From: Caulobacter radicis
Lineage (GTDB): Bacteria > Pseudomonadota > Alphaproteobacteria > Caulobacterales > Caulobacteraceae
DNA: 64,000 nucleotides
Assembly (NCBI RefSeq): GCF_003094615.1
Contig: NZ_QDKO01000019.1
Location: 1-64,000, forward strand
Direction of reading: 5' to 3'
In this document: in pieces, positions 30,901 through 37,455 of the stretch
Position numbering within the stretch: position 1 is the first letter of the stretch
Layout: every line of letters begins with the position of its first letter
Program-made: the position numbers and the translations under genes
The notes under the pieces: generated by a model
What the model saw: the letters and a program-made list of their open reading frames with translations, nothing else
Database searches by the model: none
What the model was told of the DNA's origin: nothing

Positions 30901-31038
30901 CTAGTTCTTGGCGTCGCGGGCGGTGTCGGTGACGGCCTTGCCGGCCGACGAGACGTCCTTGCCGGCGCCTTCGACGGTGTTGCAGGCGGCGACGCTGAGG
31001 CTGGCGGCGAGAGCGGCCAGGATGACGAACTTGCGCAT
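30901..31038 (-). CDS. Entericidin-family small lipoprotein
   Basis: A 45-residue lipoprotein: a basic start, a hydrophobic leader ending in VAAC (lipobox Cys), then NTVEGAGKDVSSAGKAV, the conserved mature sequence of EcnA/EcnB entericidins. These small membrane lipoproteins are stress- or stationary-phase-induced. A perfect sigma-T promoter lies upstream inside the 3' end of phyK, so induction by the general stress response is predicted. Confidence 0.92.
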   Translation of the reverse strand: MRKFVILAALAASLSVAACNTVEGAGKDVSSAGKAVTDTARDAKN

Positions 31039-31088
31039 GAGAGTTCTCCGGGGTTCGCCCTGACGGGCGTCGTGGATTGCCCAGAGCA

Positions 31089-31113
31089 AACGTGGCCGAG
31101 AGGCCTAGGTTCC
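31089..31113 (-). promoter_or_regulatory. Sigma-T promoter for the entericidin-like gene
   Basis: On the minus strand, GGAAC (31113-31109), 16 bases, CGTT (31092-31089), 50 bases upstream of the entericidin start. The -35 element overlaps the last codons of phyK. Confidence 0.82.
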
Positions 31114-32823
31114 GGCCTGATGCTGGGGCGGCGGCAGGGCCTGGGGGGTCGGAAACACCAACCGCACAAGGAGGCCGCCCATCGGGCTGGCGTCGAACTT
31201 CACCTGGCCGCGCAGCTGGCGGGCGAAGGCGGTCATCAGGGTGCGGCCCACCCCCTCGCCGGGGCCGGCCGGGGCGCCGGGGCCGTCGTCGCCGATGGCC
31301 AGCTCGGCTTCTTCGCCGCGCACGAAGAAGTCGACGGTCAGCACGCCGCCGCGCTCGGAGAGGGCGTGCTTCTGGGCGTTGGTGATAGCCTCGACGGCGA
31401 ACAGGGCCAGCGGCGCCAGGCGGTCCGGATCGATGACCAGCGGATCGGCGTGGACCTCGGTGCGCACCGAGCCCTGGCCGTTGATGTCGCCGGCCAGCAG
31501 CAGGGCGGTCAGTTCCTCGAGGAACGGTCTCAGGTCGACGCGCTTGAGGTCGGGGCCCTGGTAGAGGGCGCGATAGATCTGGGCCAGGGCCGTGATGCGC
31601 TGGCGGGTGTCGTTCATCGCCGTGCGCGCCGCCGGATCGGTCAGGGCGCGCTGCTGCATGTTCAGCAGCGAGGTGATGATCTGCAGGTTGTTCTTCACCC
31701 GGTGATGGATCTCGCGCATCAGCGAGTCCTTCTCGGCCAGGCTGTCGCGCAGCGAGGCGTCGCGCTGGACGATGCCGGCGGCCATGTCGTCGAGGGTCTT
31801 GGCCAGTTCGCGGATTTCCGGCGGGGCGCGTTCGGAGGCCTGGACGGGGCGGACGGTGAAGCGGCCCTTGGCGTAGATCGCCGCCACCCGGCGCAGATAG
31901 ACGATCCAGCGGATCACCTCGCGCTCGGTGGTCCAGAACACCCCCGCGAGCGCCAGGGCGAAGGCCAGCAGCGGCAGCAGCAGGCGCGAGATCGGGCTGA
32001 GGGTCGCCCACGAGATCAGGCCGGGAGCGGGCGCCGACAGCACCACGAAGACGTCGTCCTCGACGAGCGGAGCGGCCGAGAACAGGCGGTGGCGCCCCTG
32101 CGCGTCCTTGCCTGACCACAGGATCGTCTTCTGGCCGGCCTCGCTCTCTTCGCGCAGGTGCGTGTTCGAGGGGCCGAAAGCGTTGGGGGCGGTGGCCGAG
32201 AAGATGGCGCCGCGCGCGTCGGCCAGGCCGATTTCGGCGCCGTCGGGCAGGAAGCGGTTCGCGGTCTGGGGCTTGAGGCTGGACAGGGTCAGGACGGCGG
32301 CCATGGCCCCGTCGAACACGCCGGCGGCGTCCTCGGCCCGGACGGCGGTCAGCACCGAGGGTTCGCCCGCATAGACAGCCCCCGGCGCCGGCGCGACCGC
32401 CAGGTGGGCGCCGGCCGCCAGATCGAGGAACCAGGGGCGCTGGGCGCGTTCGGGATCGCGCGGCGTGGTGCCGGCGGCGCAGGCCACGCGGCCGTAGGCG
32501 TCGAAACGGATCAGGTTGGCGTAGCCGGGCAGGCGCGATTTCACCGCGTCGAGCCGCCGGGCGCACTCCAGGCCGACCGAGCCGGGGCCCAGGGTCTGGA
32601 GCAGCACGCCGGCCGCCTCGATGCGGGCCCGGGCCGTGGCGGCGCTGTGGCCGGCGGCGAGCTCGAGGCTCTGCCGCCGGGAGTCGCCGTCGGACCGGAA
32701 CGCCAGGTAGGACTGCACCACGCCGATGATGAGCACCGGCAGCAGGAAGACCACCAGCGTCAGACCGAGCCGGATCCGGATGGTGCCGACGACCTCCGCC
32801 GCGCGGCCGTACACGCGCTTCAC
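31105..32823 (-). CDS. phyK: GSR sensor histidine kinase PhyK
   Basis: A 572-residue membrane kinase of the HisKA_2 type that phosphorylates PhyR under osmotic or oxidative stress. Layout: cytoplasmic tail, TM1 ~20-41, a ~240-residue periplasmic sensor domain, TM2 ~285-305, a linker, then the dimerisation helix with EIHHRVKNNLQ (phospho-His374), and an HATPase domain (EAITNAQKHA, DDGPGAP). The start is GTG, overlapping the sigT stop by 4 bases (GTGA). Gene order sigT-phyK matches the Caulobacter GSR locus. Confidence 0.95.
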   Translation of the reverse strand: MKRVYGRAAEVVGTIRIRLGLTLVVFLLPVLIIGVVQSYLAFRSDGDSRRQSLELAAGHSAATARARIEAAGVLLQTLGPGSVGLECARRLDAVKSRLPGYANLIRFDAYGRVACAAGTTPRDPERAQRPWFLDLAAGAHLAVAPAPGAVYAGEPSVLTAVRAEDAAGVFDGAMAAVLTLSSLKPQTANRFLPDGAEIGLADARGAIFSATAPNAFGPSNTHLREESEAGQKTILWSGKDAQGRHRLFSAAPLVEDDVFVVLSAPAPGLISWATLSPISRLLLPLLAFALALAGVFWTTEREVIRWIVYLRRVAAIYAKGRFTVRPVQASERAPPEIRELAKTLDDMAAGIVQRDASLRDSLAEKDSLMREIHHRVKNNLQIITSLLNMQQRALTDPAARTAMNDTRQRITALAQIYRALYQGPDLKRVDLRPFLEELTALLLAGDINGQGSVRTEVHADPLVIDPDRLAPLALFAVEAITNAQKHALSERGGVLTVDFFVRGEEAELAIGDDGPGAPAGPGEGVGRTLMTAFARQLRGQVKFDASPMGGLLVRLVFPTPQALPPPQHQAGT

Positions 32824-33425
32824 CGCTGGGTGCTCAGGCGCTCCGCATCGGCCAGGATGGCGTGCATCGCGTCGCCCGCGGCGCCGCCATCGCGGTCATA
32901 GCCGCCCGACTCGAGGATGGCCTGCAAGGCGCGGCGCGCCCGGCTGACGCGGCTTTTCACCGTGCCGACCGCGCAGCCGCAGATGTCGGCCGCTTCCTCG
33001 TAGGCGAAGCCGCCGGCCCCGACCAGGATCAGCGCTTCGCGCTGTTCGGGCGGCAGCATGGCCAGGCTCATGCGCAGCTCGTCCAGGGCCACGGGGGCTT
33101 CCGGATCGTCCACCGCCACCAGGGTCCGTTCGGCGGCTTCCTGGTCGAGCTGGCTCTGGCGCCAGGAGCGACGCTTCTCCGAATAGAACTGGTTGCGCAG
33201 GATCATGAAGGTCCAGGCCTTCATGTTCGTGCCCAGCTGGAAGCTGGCGCGCGCGTCCCAGGCCTTCATCATGGCGTCCTGGGCCAGGTCGTCCGCGGCC
33301 GTCGGGTCACCGGTGAGGGTGCGCGCGAAGGCCCGCAGGTGCGGGATGAGGGTGACGAGTTCTTTCTTGAAGATCCCGTCACGGGCCGGATCGATGGGCG
33401 ATCGGCCGACTTGCGCTTCGCTCAT
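32820..33425 (-). CDS. sigT: General stress ECF sigma factor SigT (EcfG)
   Basis: A 201-residue EcfG-type sigma factor that directs RNA polymerase to stress genes with GGAAC...CGTT promoters and is held inactive by NepR. Region 2 (LRAFARTLTGDPTAADDLAQ...KAWTFMILRNQF) and region 4 (LPPEQREALILV...TVKSRVSRARRAL) are intact. ATG at 33425 lies 2 bases after the nepR stop with GGAGAG upstream; a TTG at 33431 is a less likely start. It is autoregulated through the sigma-T promoter at 33678-33702. Confidence 0.96.
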   Translation of the reverse strand: MSEAQVGRSPIDPARDGIFKKELVTLIPHLRAFARTLTGDPTAADDLAQDAMMKAWDARASFQLGTNMKAWTFMILRNQFYSEKRRSWRQSQLDQEAAERTLVAVDDPEAPVALDELRMSLAMLPPEQREALILVGAGGFAYEEAADICGCAVGTVKSRVSRARRALQAILESGGYDRDGGAAGDAMHAILADAERLSTQR

Positions 33426-33427
33426 GC

Positions 33428-33613
33428 TCAACGCTCTCCCGAAGGCTTGTCAGCCTTGCGCAGGATGTCGAGGAATTCGTCCGGGACGGGCTCGTTGACC
33501 ACCTCGTCGAACATCTGCCGAAGCTTGACGCCGATGGCCTGCTGCCGAAGCCGCGCCTCGTCGAGCGAGGCGGCTCCCTTGCGTTGATCTTCCATGGGTA
33601 CGTGTTCGATCAT
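33428..33613 (-). CDS. nepR: Anti-sigma factor NepR
   Basis: A 61-residue protein that binds SigT until phosphorylated PhyR takes its place. The conserved core (RLRQQAIGVKLRQMFDEVV, then PVPDEFLDILRKAD) forms the two helices that grip the sigma factor or PhyR. ATG 33613 is used; an internal ATG at 33595 is possible and leaves the core intact. It is first in the nepR-sigT-phyK operon, driven by a sigma-T promoter. Confidence 0.94.
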   Translation of the reverse strand: MIEHVPMEDQRKGAASLDEARLRQQAIGVKLRQMFDEVVNEPVPDEFLDILRKADKPSGER

Positions 33614-33677
33614 GTCCTCGACGCCGGTTGTGCGCAGCGTCCGCCCCCTGCGGCCGAATGTGTAAATGCTGGAGGTC

Positions 33678-33702
33678 AACGCCACATTCCGCATCGGGTT
33701 CC
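33678..33702 (-). promoter_or_regulatory. Sigma-T promoter for nepR-sigT-phyK
   Basis: On the minus strand, GGAAC (33702-33698), 16 bases, CGTT (33681-33678), 65 bases upstream of nepR. It provides positive feedback for the GSR operon. Confidence 0.9.
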
Positions 33703-33741
33703 ATAAGCTTGAGCATAGACTGCCAAAATTCGGATCGGTGC

Positions 33742-33767
33742 GGAACCGCCCTCGCGCAGGGCACGTT
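33742..33767 (+). promoter_or_regulatory. Sigma-T promoter for phyR
   Basis: GGAAC (33742-33746), 17 bases, CGTT (33764-33767), 78 bases upstream of the phyR start. Its -35 element lies 39 bases from that of the divergent nepR promoter. Confidence 0.88.
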
Positions 33768-33844
33768 ATGCACTCGACTGAACGGCATAGCTTTGCCGTG
33801 ACAGAAGGCCTTTTTTGTTTCGAAGACACTCTACGGGAGGGGTC

Positions 33845-34636
33845 ATGAGTCTTCTTGCCCGACTGGCGCCGCACCTGCCTTACGTTCGCCGCTACGCCCG
33901 CGCCCTGACCGGGGACCAGACGACCGGCGACCACTATGTGCGGGTGGCGCTGGAGGCGCTGGCCGCCGGCGAGCGCTCGCTCGACGCGGCGCTTTCGCCG
34001 CGCGTGGCGCTCTATCGCGTCTTCCACGCCATCTGGCTGTCTTCGGGCGCCCAGCTGGAAGCGCGCCGCGACGATATCTCGGACGACGCCTCGCAGCGTC
34101 TGCTGCGGATCGCCCCGCGCTCTCGCCAGGCGTTCCTGCTGACCGCCCTGGAAGGCTTCACGCCGACCGAAGCGGCCCAGATCCTCGATTGCGACTTTGG
34201 CGAGGTCGAGCGGCTGATCGCCGACGCCCAGGCCGAGATCGACGCGGAACTGGCGACCGAGGTGCTGATCATCGAGGATGAGCCGGTCATCGCCGCCGAC
34301 ATCGAGGCGCTGGTGCGTGAACTCGGCCACGACGTGATCGACATCGCCGCCACCCGCGGCGAGGCGGTCGACGCCGTCGCCCGCAAGACCCCGGGTCTGG
34401 TTCTGGCCGACATCCAGCTGGCCGACGGCTCGTCGGGCATCGATGCGGTCAAGGACATCCTGGCGCGTCTCGACGTGCCGGTGATCTTCATCACCGCCTT
34501 CCCCGAGCGTCTGCTGACCGGCGAGCGCCCGGAACCGACCTTCCTGATCACCAAGCCCTTCCAGCCGGAAACGGTGAAGGCGGCGATCGGCCAGGCGCTG
34601 TTCTTCCACCCGCGCCGGACGCGCCAGGCCGCCTGA
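33845..34636 (+). CDS. phyR: GSR anti-anti-sigma response regulator PhyR
   Basis: A 263-residue protein. Residues 1-~130 mimic an ECF sigma factor (regions 2 and 4 without DNA-binding function). Residues ~135-255 are a receiver domain with phospho-acceptor Asp189 in GLVLADIQLADG. Phosphorylation opens the protein, and its sigma-like part then sequesters NepR and frees SigT. ATG 33845 is preceded by GGGAGG. It is divergent from nepR-sigT-phyK and followed by a strong terminator. Confidence 0.97.
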   Translation: MSLLARLAPHLPYVRRYARALTGDQTTGDHYVRVALEALAAGERSLDAALSPRVALYRVFHAIWLSSGAQLEARRDDISDDASQRLLRIAPRSRQAFLLTALEGFTPTEAAQILDCDFGEVERLIADAQAEIDAELATEVLIIEDEPVIAADIEALVRELGHDVIDIAATRGEAVDAVARKTPGLVLADIQLADGSSGIDAVKDILARLDVPVIFITAFPERLLTGERPEPTFLITKPFQPETVKAAIGQALFFHPRRTRQAA

Positions 34637-34661
34637 CGGCCGGATCGGACCTCGAACGACG

Positions 34662-34697
34662 AAGGCCCCGGCGAGCGATCGCCGGGGCCTTCTCTTT
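34662..34697 (+). terminator. Intrinsic terminator after phyR
   Basis: A 13-bp stem AAGGCCCCGGCGA / TCGCCGGGGCCTT with a small loop, followed by CTCTTT. Confidence 0.88.
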
Positions 34698-34746
34698 GGT
34701 GCGTTTCCGTCGGGCCTCTGACGGGCCCTTCCCCATTTCCGCGCGG

Positions 34747-35019
34747 CTAGTGGGCCGGCGCGGTCTGTTCCTGCGGGGCCTGCTTGGGCGAGGTCAGTTC
34801 GGTCGTGCCCTGCTGGGCTTCGGCGGGGGTGTTGGCGCCCCTGTTGCCTTCGACCGAGGCCAGCTCGCCCGAGCGCATGCCCCAGCTGCCGAACAGGGCG
34901 ATGGCGGCCAGCACGATCGAGATCACCAGCACCCAGAAGATGTGGCGGCCCCAGCGGCCCTGGCGGGCGGAAGTGGCCTTCAGGGTCGGCGAATGTTCGG
35001 TGTTGATGTCGGTCGCCAT
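34747..35019 (-). CDS. Small single-span membrane protein
   Basis: A 90-residue protein with one TM helix (about residues 27-45, IFWVLVISIVLAAIALFG). A basic N-terminal segment is inside, and a Gln/Pro/Thr-rich ~45-residue tail is probably periplasmic. The start has AGGAGG upstream. It follows the 66-residue gene by 9 bases and shares its sigma-T promoter. I do not recognise the family. Confidence 0.78.
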   Translation of the reverse strand: MATDINTEHSPTLKATSARQGRWGRHIFWVLVISIVLAAIALFGSWGMRSGELASVEGNRGANTPAEAQQGTTELTSPKQAPQEQTAPAH

Positions 35020-35028
35020 GGGCGCCTC

Positions 35029-35229
35029 CTATTTCGCGTCGTTCCACCCGGCCGGAGCCGTGCGGCCGGCGTCGAGCTGGGCGGCGGCGAAATGCTGGAC
35101 GGTCCCGACCGCCAGCGCCATGCCCAGCACCGCCACCACGGCGAGCAGGCGTGAACTCCGGGCTTGCCTGCGGCGACGCTGGGTTTCGAAGACCAGTCCG
35201 CCATGCGCGGCTTGATAGGCGCGGATCAT
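35029..35229 (-). CDS. Small single-span membrane protein
   Basis: A 66-residue protein with an Arg-rich N-terminal part (RRRRQARSSR) and one TM helix (LLAVVAVLGMALAVGTVQ). A short extracytoplasmic tail follows. ATG 35229 is chosen because GGGGAG lies 7 bases upstream; an in-frame ATG at 35244 lacks a ribosome site. It is the first gene after the sigma-T promoter at 35276-35300. Function unknown. Confidence 0.72.
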   Translation of the reverse strand: MIRAYQAAHGGLVFETQRRRRQARSSRLLAVVAVLGMALAVGTVQHFAAAQLDAGRTAPAGWNDAK

Positions 35230-35275
35230 CACGTCGCTCCCCATTCGCCCCGCGACGTCGCGGGATCACGAGAAC

Positions 35276-35300
35276 AACGTTTCGCGCACGGCGCCGTTCC
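35276..35300 (-). promoter_or_regulatory. Sigma-T promoter for the two small membrane proteins
   Basis: On the minus strand, GGAAC (35300-35296), 16 bases, CGTT (35279-35276), about 45 bases upstream of the first start codon. Confidence 0.85.
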
Positions 35301-35364
35301 GGGCGCCTCGCGCATGTCCGGCGACGCGGTTCGCCGGTCAGGCGAAAAATTTTTCGAAAGATCG

Positions 35365-35389
35365 GGAACGCGGACCGGGGGAGGTCGTT
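35365..35389 (+). promoter_or_regulatory. Sigma-T promoter for the small RNA
   Basis: GGAAC (35365-35369), 16 bases, CGTT (35386-35389). Transcription would begin near 35396, where no ribosome site precedes a gene but a well-structured RNA ending in a terminator begins. Confidence 0.85.
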
Positions 35390-35395
35390 CTATGT

Positions 35396-35512
35396 CTGCG
35401 GAGGCGGCGACGCCCCCCCGACTTGAGGCTGGCGATAGTCAGCCTGCCGTCTCCGCAACCCCCTTTCTGTAGAGCCTCAAGGCGGATCGGATCACCGGCC
35501 CGCCTTTTCTGT
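35396..35512 (+). ncRNA. gsrN: Stress-induced small RNA, candidate GsrN
   Basis: Predicted ~115-nt transcript from a perfect sigma-T promoter. The 5' part folds into a 12-bp stem (35397-35408 with 35446-35457: TGCGGAGGCGGC / GCCGTCTCCGCA, one G-U pair). Its upper end stacks on a hairpin AGGCTG / CAGCCT (35426-35445) and leaves a single-stranded bulge on the 5' side holding a run of seven C (35413-35419). A linker with five more C leads to a terminator hairpin (35479-35508) ending TTTTCT. Known GsrN of Caulobacter is a sigma-T-dependent RNA with an exposed C-rich loop that pairs with G-rich target mRNAs such as katG. Promoter, loop and location beside the GSR genes agree; identity is by features, not alignment. 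Confidence 0.78.
35479..35508 (+). terminator. Terminator of the small RNA
   Basis: AAGGCGG and CCGCCTT arms with an inner CGG/CCG pairing, followed by TTTT CTGT. It also lies just past the stop of the convergent OmpA-like gene. Confidence 0.75.
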
Positions 35513-35521
35513 ATGTGCGGC

Positions 35522-35992
35522 TCAGGACTGGGGCTTGGCCGGTCCTTCCAGGTCGATGCGCACGTCGGCCCGGCGGCGCAGGGGGCGCGCCTCGCCGTCG
35601 CGGGTGATCGCCCCGGCGTCGCCGGCCGCGGTCACCTCGAACGACACCTGCCGGAAGCCGACCCGGGCCAGCGCCCCGGTCACGGCCGCGGCGCGCTTTT
35701 CCGACAGCGCCAGGTTGGCGTCGGGCGCCCCGACGGCGTCGGCCAGGCCCACGACATGGACGTTCTTGGCCGTGCAGCCCTTGGCCAGGTCGGCCGCGCC
35801 GCGCAGCACCTGCCGCGCCTCGCGGGTCACGGCCGCGGAATCGCGCTCGAAATAGATCGACACCGAGAAGTCCTCGCAGGCGGCCGGAACGGCCTCGATC
35901 TGCGCCCGTGACTTCGGCCAGGGGCTGCTCGCGCAACCGGCCGCCGCAACTCCGATCGCCGCCATAGCGATCCAAACGCCCGCCTTGCTCAT
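35522..35992 (-). CDS. OmpA-family lipoprotein
   Basis: A 156-residue protein with a lipoprotein signal (AAAGC lipobox, Cys near residue 20) and an OmpA-like peptidoglycan-binding domain. That domain shows FSVSIYFERDSAAVT, then HVVGLADAVGAPDANLALSEKRA and the C-terminal RRADVRIDL. It probably tethers the outer membrane to peptidoglycan. ATG 35992 is chosen as the start of the signal sequence. It converges on the small RNA. Confidence 0.87.
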   Translation of the reverse strand: MSKAGVWIAMAAIGVAAAGCASSPWPKSRAQIEAVPAACEDFSVSIYFERDSAAVTREARQVLRGAADLAKGCTAKNVHVVGLADAVGAPDANLALSEKRAAAVTGALARVGFRQVSFEVTAAGDAGAITRDGEARPLRRRADVRIDLEGPAKPQS

Positions 35993-36110
35993 CCGTCGCC
36001 CTCTTGTTGCACCCACTGTGTCGTCCTTGCGGACACGGGCCCCTCCGGACATGCCAAAGGCGGCCGACGCGCGCCGACCGCCTTCGAGATCCTGCTTGGA
36101 CGGGGCCGCC

Positions 36111-36452
36111 TTAGCGGGGGCTGCCGTCTTCCCAGAAATAACGACCGCTGCGCGAGTCGTAGTAGTAATACCGTCCAGCGCGCTCGTCATAGTACTGGCG
36201 ACGATTCACGTTGGTCGCGCCGCAGCCGCCGTCCTCGCGGCAGCCCTTGATGGCGCCCGCGGTGCCGCCGATGGCCGCGCCGATGGCCGCCCCGGTCCCT
36301 GCGTCGCCCGCGCCGACATTGTTGCCGATCACGGCGCCGGCGAGGGCGCCGAGGGCCGCGCCGCCGGCGGCGTTGCGTTCGGTGTTGCCTGTGGCCGTAC
36401 AGGCGGTGGCCAGCAAGCCGGCGGCCGCCACGGCGATCACTGTGGTCTTCAT
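36111..36452 (-). CDS. Glycine-zipper lipoprotein
   Basis: A 113-residue lipoprotein (signal ending ATAC, lipobox Cys near residue 18). The mature part holds a Gly/Ala-rich zipper (residues ~30-68, AGGAALGALAGAVIGNNVGAG...), as in 17-kDa-antigen-like proteins, then a Tyr/Arg-rich tail (YYDERAGRYYYYDSRSGRYFW). Such zippers insert in or pack on the outer membrane. A perfect sigma-T promoter lies 36 bases upstream, so it is a predicted stress gene. Confidence 0.88.
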   Translation of the reverse strand: MKTTVIAVAAAGLLATACTATGNTERNAAGGAALGALAGAVIGNNVGAGDAGTGAAIGAAIGGTAGAIKGCREDGGCGATNVNRRQYYDERAGRYYYYDSRSGRYFWEDGSPR

Positions 36453-36487
36453 CTTGGCTCTCCGTTCGAGCGTGTCCCGGTCACTCA

Positions 36488-36513
36488 AACGGAGCATGAG
36501 CGGCGGAAGTTCC
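36488..36513 (-). promoter_or_regulatory. Sigma-T promoter for the glycine-zipper lipoprotein
   Basis: On the minus strand, GGAAC (36513-36509), 17 bases, CGTT (36491-36488). It is divergent from the sigma-T promoter at 36528-36552; the two -35 boxes are 14 bases apart. Confidence 0.85.
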
Positions 36514-36527
36514 GGGGCGGGGCGCCG

Positions 36528-36552
36528 GGAACCCCGGCCAAGCGCCGCCGTT
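36528..36552 (+). promoter_or_regulatory. Sigma-T promoter for the lipid kinase-phosphoesterase operon
   Basis: GGAAC (36528-36532), 16 bases, CGTT (36549-36552), 46 bases upstream of the lipid kinase start. Confidence 0.85.
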
Positions 36553-36597
36553 TGCTCCGCACGGGGGCCGCTTTCGGCCGCGCCGACGGGAGTTTTT

Positions 36598-37455
36598 ATG
36601 CGCGTCGAACTGGTCGCCAACACCGCCTCGGGATCGGTGGGACGCGACGGCCCCGAGAGGGCCGAGGCGATCCTGGCCGAACACGGCGTCGAGGCGACCG
36701 TGCACGCCCCGGCCGGCGGCGAGCTCGAGCCCTGCCTCTCCGCGGCCTTGTCGCGAAAGCCCGACGCGCTGTTCGTGCTGGCCGGCGACGGCACCGCGCG
36801 GGCCGCCGCGGAGATGGCCGGGCCGGACGGCCCGCTGATCGCCCCGTTGCCCGGCGGCACCATGAACATGCTGCCGCGCGCCCTCTACGGCGAGCGGGCC
36901 TGGCCCGAGGCGCTGAAGGCCTGCCTGACCCATGGCGAGGAGCGGATGATCTCCGGCGGCGAGGTTGCCGGACGCCTGTTCTTCGTCGCCGCCATCCTGG
37001 GCAGCCCGGCCCTGTGGGCCGAGGCGCGCGAGGCCGCCCGCCAGGGGCGCGCGGACCTGGCCCTGATGCGCGCCCAGCGCGCCCTGCGCCGGGCCTTCTC
37101 CAGCCGCCTGCGCTACGTGCTGGACGGCCGGCCCAAGGAGAAGACCGAGGCCCTGACCCTGATGTGCCCGCTGGTCTCGACGGCGCTGGACGCCGACGAG
37201 CGGGCGCTGGAGGCCGCCGCTCTCGACCCCACCAACGCCGTCGACATCTTCCGCCTGGGGGTGAAGACCGTCACCGGCGCCTGGCGCGACGACCCGTCGG
37301 TCAGCGTCGGCCGCTGCCGGGTGGGCAAGGCCTGGGCCGGAGGGAGAATCCCCGCCATCCTCGACGGCGAGCCGGTGCGGCTGGACGACCACGTCTCGAT
37401 CCGCTTCCGCCCCAAGGCCTTCCGCGCCCTGGCCCTGAAGGACGGGGCGCCGTGA
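36598..37455 (+). CDS. Diacylglycerol kinase catalytic-domain (YegS/LCB5-like) lipid kinase
   Basis: A 285-residue soluble lipid kinase with the nucleotide-binding GDGT motif (63-66) and PGGTMNML (85-92). These define the DAGK_cat fold that phosphorylates diacylglycerol, sphingoid or related lipids with ATP. The C-terminal beta domain (FFVAAILG, GEPVRLDDHVSIRFRP) is present. GGGAG precedes the ATG. It overlaps the phosphoesterase gene by GTGA, and the operon has a sigma-T promoter, suggesting lipid remodelling under stress. Confidence 0.9.
   Translation: MRVELVANTASGSVGRDGPERAEAILAEHGVEATVHAPAGGELEPCLSAALSRKPDALFVLAGDGTARAAAEMAGPDGPLIAPLPGGTMNMLPRALYGERAWPEALKACLTHGEERMISGGEVAGRLFFVAAILGSPALWAEAREAARQGRADLALMRAQRALRRAFSSRLRYVLDGRPKEKTEALTLMCPLVSTALDADERALEAAALDPTNAVDIFRLGVKTVTGAWRDDPSVSVGRCRVGKAWAGGRIPAILDGEPVRLDDHVSIRFRPKAFRALALKDGAP

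Noticed and set aside
35392..35472. A 26-codon plus-strand frame inside the small-RNA region
   Set aside because: Its ATG lies at or before the predicted transcription start and has no ribosome site. The region is better explained by a structured RNA.
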